Origin: Sphingomonas sp. UBA978
GTDB taxonomy: Bacteria; Pseudomonadota; Alphaproteobacteria; Sphingomonadales; Sphingomonadaceae
NCBI RefSeq assembly: GCF_002292295.1
Contig: NZ_DBBS01000005.1
Span: forward strand, 1 to 64,000
DNA: 64,000 bases
Reading direction: 5' to 3'
Part shown: positions 59,533-64,000 of the stretch, piece after piece
Position numbering within the stretch: position 1 is the stretch's first letter
Layout: every line of letters starts with the position of its first letter
Made by a program: the position numbers and the translations under genes
The notes under the pieces: model-generated
The model's input: the letters and a program-made list of their open reading frames with translations, nothing else
The model's database searches: none
Told to the model about the DNA's origin: nothing

Positions 59533-60468
59533 TTGGCGGACGATCAAGTGGCGGTGTTCGCCGAACATCTGGTGAAGCGCTTCGGCGACCGGCGCGTGGT
59601 CGACGGCGTCGACCTGTCGGTGCCGCGCGGTGCGATCTACGGCGTGCTCGGGCCGAACGGCGCGGGCAAGACCACGACGCTGCGCACATTGCTCGGCATC
59701 ATCGAACCCGACGAGGGGCGCCGCGCGATCCTCGGCCATTTCGCCCCGCGCGAGGCGAGCGACCGCGTCGGCTACCTGCCCGAGGAACGCGGCCTGTACC
59801 CGTCGATGAAGGCGCGCGACGCCATCGCCTTCATGGGCGCGCTGCGCGGGCTCGACCGCCGCACCGGCCGCGCCCGTGCCGCAGAGATGATGGAGGCGGC
59901 GGGCCTCGGCCATGCGATCGACGAGAAGATCAAGAAGCTGTCCAAGGGCATGGCGCAGCTGGTCCAGCTGCTCGGGTCGGTGGTGCATCGCCCGGACCTG
60001 CTGGTGCTCGATGAGCCGTTCTCCGGCCTCGACCCGGTCAATCAGGAAAAGCTGGAGGCGCTGATCCTCGCCGAGCGCGATCGCGGCGCGACCGTGCTGT
60101 TTTCGACGCATATCATGGCGCATGCCGAGCGGGTCTGCGACCGGCTGGCGATCATCGCCGGCGGCAAGCGCCGGTTCGAAGGGACGGTGGACGACGCGCG
60201 CGGCACGTTGCCGAGCCGGGTCCGCTATCTGCCGACGCGACCCGATCCGGCGGTGGCGGCGGTGCTGCCGCACGATGCGGTGCCGGACGGCGACGGCTGG
60301 CGCTTCCAGCTGCCGCGAGAGGGGATCGAGGGGTTGCTGGTGACGCTGATCGAACGGGGCTACGGCATCGGCGGCCTGTCGATCGAACGGCCCAGCCTGC
60401 ACGATGCGTTCGTCCGGATCGTCGGCCGCGACGCCACGCCCGACGCGATGCAGGAGTATGCGGCATGA
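59533..60468 (+). CDS. ABC transporter ATP-binding protein (NatA-like)
   Basis: Nucleotide-binding subunit of an exporter related to the NatAB Na+ efflux system. The 311-residue product has Walker A GPNGAGKTTT, the signature LSKGMAQLVQLLGS (LSKGM in place of LSGGQ), Walker B LLVLDEPFSGLDP and switch His in FSTHIMAH. A C-terminal domain of about 80 residues follows. TTG 59533 is taken as start: AGGA lies nine bases before, and no in-frame ATG fits. Permease gene overlaps by ATGA. Confidence 0.92.
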   Translation: MADDQVAVFAEHLVKRFGDRRVVDGVDLSVPRGAIYGVLGPNGAGKTTTLRTLLGIIEPDEGRRAILGHFAPREASDRVGYLPEERGLYPSMKARDAIAFMGALRGLDRRTGRARAAEMMEAAGLGHAIDEKIKKLSKGMAQLVQLLGSVVHRPDLLVLDEPFSGLDPVNQEKLEALILAERDRGATVLFSTHIMAHAERVCDRLAIIAGGKRRFEGTVDDARGTLPSRVRYLPTRPDPAVAAVLPHDAVPDGDGWRFQLPREGIEGLLVTLIERGYGIGGLSIERPSLHDAFVRIVGRDATPDAMQEYAA

Positions 60469-61688
60469 GCCTTGCCCGCACCCTCCGCCAGGCGCTGACC
60501 ATCGCGCGGCGCGACTTCATCGCGACGGTGTTCACGCCGATCTTCCTCCTCTTCCTGTTCGCGCCGGTCATCATGGGATCGTTCGGCGCTGTCGGCGGCC
60601 TCGGCGCGGCGAGCGTCGCGGACGGCCGAGGCGACCGCGCGCGGATCGTCGCGATCGTCCCCGATGCGCAGGCGCGGACGATCGCCGAGGCGGACACGCG
60701 GCTGCGCGACGTGTTTCGCCGCAGCGAGGAGGCGCCACCGGGACTTACCACGCTACGGCCTGCGGGCGACCCCGCCGCACAGGCCCGCGCCGCCTTCGCG
60801 AGCAAGGACTATGAAGCGAGCGCCGTCCTGTACGGGCCGCTCGCCGCGCCGCAGGTGCTGTACGGCCCGCGCGGCAAGCGGGCGGCGGACTATCTGGCGC
60901 TGCTCGCCGCGGAGACGTTGACGGCTGACCGGTTGAACGGCGACCTGCCGCGGGCGAATGCGGTGAAGACACCGATGGAGCGGCCGGACGGATCGGCAGG
61001 CAACCGCCGCCAGTCGGCTTCCTTCGCGGTGTTCGGCGTGTTCTTGCTCAACCTGTTCCTCGCCAGCCAGGTGGTCGGCACGATGGCCGAGGAGCGCAAC
61101 AACAAGGTGATCGAGGTGCTCGCCGCCGCGGTGCCGTTGGAAAGCGTGTTCCTCGGCAAGTTGCTCGGCATGTTCGGCGTGGCGATCCTGTTCGTCTGTT
61201 TCTGGGGGACGATCATCGCCAAACTGGGGTCGCTGCTGCCGCCGGAGCTGGCCTCGGCGCTGGCGATCCAGGCGGCGGTGGGGATGCCGGCGTTCGTCGC
61301 GCTGTTCGTCACCTATTTCACCATGGCCTATCTGCTGCTCGGCTCGGCCTTCCTCGTCGTCGGGGCCCAGGCCTCGACCCCGCGCGAGATCCAGATGCTG
61401 GCGCTGCCGATCTCGGTCCTGCAGATGGGCATGCTCGCGCTGGCGCTCGCCGGCACCGCGCGGCCGGGCAGCTGGATCGCGACGCTGGCGGAGATGTTTC
61501 CGCTCTCCTCGCCCTTCGCGATGGCGGGCCGCGCGGCGACCTCCGCCGACCTGTGGCCGCACGTCGCCGCGATCGCGTGGCAGTTGCTGTGGGTGTCAAT
61601 CTTCATCGCCCTCGGCGCCCGCCTCTTCCGCCGCGGCGTCCTGCAATCGGGCAGCGCCAAACCGTTCTGGAAGCGCGCGAAGGGCTGA
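60465..61688 (+). CDS. ABC-2-type permease (NatB-like)
   Basis: Membrane partner of the preceding ATPase. The 407-residue product has one N-terminal membrane helix (FTPIFLLFLFAPVIMGSFG), a periplasmic domain of about 150 residues, and five further helices from about residue 185 (GVFLLNLFLASQVVGTMAEERNNKVIEVLAA is the typical ABC-2 coupling region, quoted in two parts: LNLFLASQVVGTMAEE and RNNKVIEVLAA). Layout matches NatB-like exporters. The substrate could be Na+ or something else; no accessory gene helps. Confidence 0.9.
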   Translation: MSLARTLRQALTIARRDFIATVFTPIFLLFLFAPVIMGSFGAVGGLGAASVADGRGDRARIVAIVPDAQARTIAEADTRLRDVFRRSEEAPPGLTTLRPAGDPAAQARAAFASKDYEASAVLYGPLAAPQVLYGPRGKRAADYLALLAAETLTADRLNGDLPRANAVKTPMERPDGSAGNRRQSASFAVFGVFLLNLFLASQVVGTMAEERNNKVIEVLAAAVPLESVFLGKLLGMFGVAILFVCFWGTIIAKLGSLLPPELASALAIQAAVGMPAFVALFVTYFTMAYLLLGSAFLVVGAQASTPREIQMLALPISVLQMGMLALALAGTARPGSWIATLAEMFPLSSPFAMAGRAATSADLWPHVAAIAWQLLWVSIFIALGARLFRRGVLQSGSAKPFWKRAKG

Positions 61689-61741
61689 GCCGCCCATGCC
61701 GTCACCCCGGACGGATCGGCCGGGGCGCTCCATCGCATAGC

Positions 61742-61763
61742 CAATTGACATGAGTGTCAGTTG
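61742..61763 (+). promoter_or_regulatory. Dyad operator upstream of the P450 gene
   Basis: CAATTGACA (61742-61750) and TGTCAGTTG (61755-61763) are inverted arms with one mismatch in nine, around TGAG. The left arm contains TTGACA, a candidate -35 box, with TATCTC 15 bases on. TGACA-N4-TGTCA is a typical regulator site of TetR or similar type. No regulator gene is next to it. Confidence 0.75.
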
Positions 61764-61795
61764 GGTATCTCCTGCCGCAAAACGACAGGAGAGAG

Positions 61796-63031
61796 ATGAT
61801 GGCGACGCTGATGCAGCCCGAGGTGCGCGTGGACCCGCTCGATGTCAGCCGGGCGGAGCTCTACCGCGACGACGTCTGGCAGGCCCCCTTCGCGCGACTG
61901 CGCGCCGAGGCGCCGGTCTATCGCTGCGAACACAGCGATTACGGCCCCTATTGGTCGGTCAGCACCTACAAGCCGATCGTCGAGGTCGAATCGCTTCCCG
62001 AACTCTATTCGTCGGAGGCGGGCGGGATCACGCTCGCCGATTTCCTGCCCGACAGCGACGTGCGCATGCCGATGTTCATTGCGCGTGACCGGCCGATCCA
62101 CACCGCGCAGCGCCGCACCGTCGCGCCCGCCTTCACCCCGTCCGAGATGACGCGGATGAGCGAGGACATCCGCCATCGCACCGGCGAGATCCTCGACAGC
62201 CTGCCGTGGAACACGCGATTCGACTGGGTCGATACCGTGTCGATCGAACTGACCACGCAGATGCTGGCGATCCTGTTCGACTTCCCGTGGGAGGACCGGC
62301 GCAAGCTGACCTTCTGGTCCGACTGGGCGGGCGATATCGAGCTGGTGAAGAACGAGGAACTGCGCAAGCAGCGGCTCGGCTACATGTACGAATGCGGGGC
62401 CTATTTCCAGCAGCTGTGGAACGGCAAGGTGGGCAAACCGCAGACGCCCGACCTCATCAGCATGATGATCCATTCGGATGCGATGAGCCACATGGATCAT
62501 TTCGAATTCATCGGAAACCTGATCCTGCTGATCGTCGGCGGCAACGACACGACGCGCAATTCGATGTCGGCGCTTGCCTATGGCCTCGACCGGTTTCCGG
62601 ACGCCCGCGCGCAGCTGGAGGCCGAACCGGCGCTGATCCCCAATGCGACGCAGGAGATCATCCGCTGGCAGACGCCGCTCGCGCACATGCGGCGCACCGC
62701 GACGCGCGACACGGAGTTGATGGGGCAGACGATCCGCGCGGGCGACAAGCTGGCGCTCTGGTATCTCTCCGCCAATCGCGACGAGAGCGTGTTCGGGCCG
62801 GATGCCGATGCGATCCGCGTCGACCGGCCCAATGCGCGCCGCCACCTCGCCTTCGGCCATGGCATCCACCGCTGCGTCGGCGCGCGGCTGGCGGAAATGC
62901 AGATCGGCATCCTGCTCGAGGAGATGGCGAAACGGCGGATGCGGGTGAACGTGCTCGACGAGCCGACGCGCGTCGCGGCCTGTTTCGTCCATGGCTATCG
63001 CCAGCTGCCGGTGGAGATCAGCCGCTACTGA
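61796..63031 (+). CDS. Cytochrome P450, CYP153-like
   Basis: Bacterial class I monooxygenase, probably a terminal hydroxylase of alkanes or related chains if it keeps the CYP153 role. The 411-residue product has GPYWSVSTYKPIVEVESLPEL, FSSEAGGIT-like YSSEAGGITLADFLP, MFIARDRPIHTAQRRTVAP, DWVDTVSIELTTQMLAILFDFPW, the I-helix VGGNDTTRNSMSALA, the ExxR motif in EIIRWQTPLAHMRRTA and the heme loop FGHGIHRCVGARLAE with the Cys ligand. By memory these phrases are close to CYP153A proteins. ATG 61796 has AGGAGAG in front. No ferredoxin or reductase gene is adjacent, so redox partners come from elsewhere. Confidence 0.9.
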   Translation: MMATLMQPEVRVDPLDVSRAELYRDDVWQAPFARLRAEAPVYRCEHSDYGPYWSVSTYKPIVEVESLPELYSSEAGGITLADFLPDSDVRMPMFIARDRPIHTAQRRTVAPAFTPSEMTRMSEDIRHRTGEILDSLPWNTRFDWVDTVSIELTTQMLAILFDFPWEDRRKLTFWSDWAGDIELVKNEELRKQRLGYMYECGAYFQQLWNGKVGKPQTPDLISMMIHSDAMSHMDHFEFIGNLILLIVGGNDTTRNSMSALAYGLDRFPDARAQLEAEPALIPNATQEIIRWQTPLAHMRRTATRDTELMGQTIRAGDKLALWYLSANRDESVFGPDADAIRVDRPNARRHLAFGHGIHRCVGARLAEMQIGILLEEMAKRRMRVNVLDEPTRVAACFVHGYRQLPVEISRY

Positions 63032-63135
63032 CGGCCGGCGCGAGCGCGATGTGACGATGATGTCATCGGCGCTACGTCACCCCGTCATGCCGGCATGGTT
63101 ACGAACCGGTCCCGTTCCGTGGGGGAGATGGATCG

Positions 63136-64000
63136 GTGCGTATGTCGGGTATCGCTATATTGGCGTCGATCCTGCTGGTGACGGGCATGGCCGAGCCGCG
63201 ATCGGTGATGGCCAACGTGCCGGTGGTGCTGCACGCCGCGGCTGCCGCAGGGCCGGTGACGCTCCTGTCCTACAATGTCGAGGGCCTGCCCTGGCCGCTG
63301 ACGCACGGCCGCACCGCCGCCGCCGCGGCGATCGCCGCGGAGCTGCGCGCGCTCCACGATCGCGGCGCGGGGCCGCAGGTCGTCGCGGTGCAGGAGGCGT
63401 TCGGCGACGCGCAAAAGGCGATCGGCACGAGCGCAGGCTATCGCTACGCCGCCTTCGGCCCCGCGGCCGATATGCCCGGCGCACCCGCCACGCGCGCGGA
63501 CGAGGCTGCCTTCCTGCAGGCCGCGAGCTTCTGGCACGGTGAAACCGAGGCCCCGCATGAGGACAGCGGCCTTGCCGTCTTTTCCGATTATCCGATCGTC
63601 TGGGTGCGGCGCATCGCCTTTCCCCGTTTCGCCTGTGCCGGTTACGATTGCCTCGCCAACAAGGGCGTGTTGGCGGTCGCGTTGCGCGTTCCCGGTCGCG
63701 CGGATCCGCTGATCGTCATCGACACACACCTTAACTCGCGTGCCGCGTCCGGGGTGGACGATCCCCGCAGCTTCTACGCCTATCGCCATCAGGTCGATAC
63801 GTTGCGCCGCTTCGTCGCCAGCGTCGTTACAGCGGCATCGCCGGTGGTACTGGCCGGCGACTTCAACGTCGGCAGCGATCCAGAACGGCAGGCCTATCTG
63901 GCGGACGCCATGTTCGGTGCGCGGGCGATGACGATCGCCGCGTCGGAAAGCAGCTGCGGCGATGCCTGCCGCATCATCGCGCCGGTCCCGACGATGACGA
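63136..64000 (+). CDS. Secreted endonuclease/exonuclease/phosphatase-fold protein, partial
   Basis: The frame runs open to the last base, so the C-terminus is missing. GTG 63136 has GGGGGAG eight bases before; ATG 63142 is an alternative. A signal peptide (IAILASILLVTGMA) precedes the EEP fold: LLSYNVEGLPWPL with the conserved Asn, VVAVQEAFGD with the catalytic Glu, YAAFGPAAD, a DTHLNSR segment with His and Asn, and LAGDFNVGSD. The set fits DNase I-, sphingomyelinase- or inositol-phosphatase-like enzymes; Cys residues near 160-166 suggest a disulphide. About 288 codons are visible. A sphingomyelinase-like role would be tempting in this lineage but is only a guess. Confidence 0.85.
   Translation, partial: MRMSGIAILASILLVTGMAEPRSVMANVPVVLHAAAAAGPVTLLSYNVEGLPWPLTHGRTAAAAAIAAELRALHDRGAGPQVVAVQEAFGDAQKAIGTSAGYRYAAFGPAADMPGAPATRADEAAFLQAASFWHGETEAPHEDSGLAVFSDYPIVWVRRIAFPRFACAGYDCLANKGVLAVALRVPGRADPLIVIDTHLNSRAASGVDDPRSFYAYRHQVDTLRRFVASVVTAASPVVLAGDFNVGSDPERQAYLADAMFGARAMTIAASESSCGDACRIIAPVPTMT

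Noticed and set aside
61691..61735. Terminator after the NatB-like permease
   Set aside because: Only a weak CCCCGG/CCGGGG pairing with no T-run; looks like a partial GTCACCCCGGA repeat.
63045..63090. Regulatory dyad GTGACGATGATGTCATC before the secreted EEP gene
   Set aside because: Arms are short and imperfect; no better than chance in this base composition.

Overview
The window is high-GC DNA from an alphaproteobacterium, most probably a sphingomonad (Sphingomonas or a close relative). Lineage markers seen here are an FYDLN-acid zinc-ribbon protein (TIGR02300 type), the F1-ATPase zeta-type inhibitor (DUF1476), an ATP12-type chaperone, an alphaproteobacterial SspB, the long L25 form, and several families of GC-rich palindromic repeats typical of these genomes. 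Species cannot be fixed from the sequence alone. Layout: (1) 1-3.3 kb is the end of an integrated element beside a tRNA-Ala(GGC) gene. It has an IS5-family insertion sequence with exact ends at 1 and 850, a reading frame cut by that IS, a start-less small ORF with a large hairpin, and a tyrosine integrase pointing away from the tRNA. CTA- and CTAG-rich base use sets this part off from the rest. (2) 3.4-10.7 kb is core: aroA-cmk, then rpsA and ihfB, tRNA-Leu(UAA), a peptide-type binding lipoprotein with no clear start, and a DUF4112 protein. (3) 10.7-21.3 kb: secreted RNase T2, NAD synthesis (nadA, nadC), an MBL hydrolase, a BlaR1/BlaI-like metallopeptidase and repressor pair with a visible operator, a glycosyltransferase, the Grx4/BolA/DUF1476 cluster and a quinone oxidoreductase. 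(4) 21.3-32.4 kb: leuC and leuD with a tiny coupled ORF between them, scoA and scoB with a lipoprotein phosphatase between them, ppdK, and glyS-glyQ, where glyS carries in-frame palindromic insertions. (5) 32.5-47.5 kb: TraB/GumN lipoprotein, rplY, pth, small envelope proteins, OsmC, an esterase, crcB, a pseudouridine synthase, HAD phosphatase, ATP12, gmk, fumC and an acetyltransferase. (6) 47.5-52.7 kb: sspB, then the histidine genes hisB-yciI-hisH-hisA-hisF-(two small genes)-hisE and a HIT protein. (7) 52.8-64 kb: amino acid permease, adenosine-type sugar kinase, a TetR/YciI/Tag group, queG, a Na+-type ABC exporter pair, a CYP153-like cytochrome P450 with a clear upstream dyad, and the start of a secreted endonuclease/exonuclease/phosphatase-fold protein that runs off the end. 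How it works together: most of the window is housekeeping metabolism in tight operons with four-base start/stop overlaps (aroA/cmk, leuC/smORF/leuD, scoA/phosphatase/scoB, pth/oxygenase, crcB/rluA-type/paiB-type, HAD/membrane/ATP12, hisB/yciI/hisH/hisA). The accessory signal is the tRNA-linked island at the left edge. The most unusual structure is the set of palindromic elements (three sequence families at about nine places), two of which sit inside the glyS reading frame and are translated. No CRISPR array, toxin-antitoxin pair or recognisable defence system was seen.
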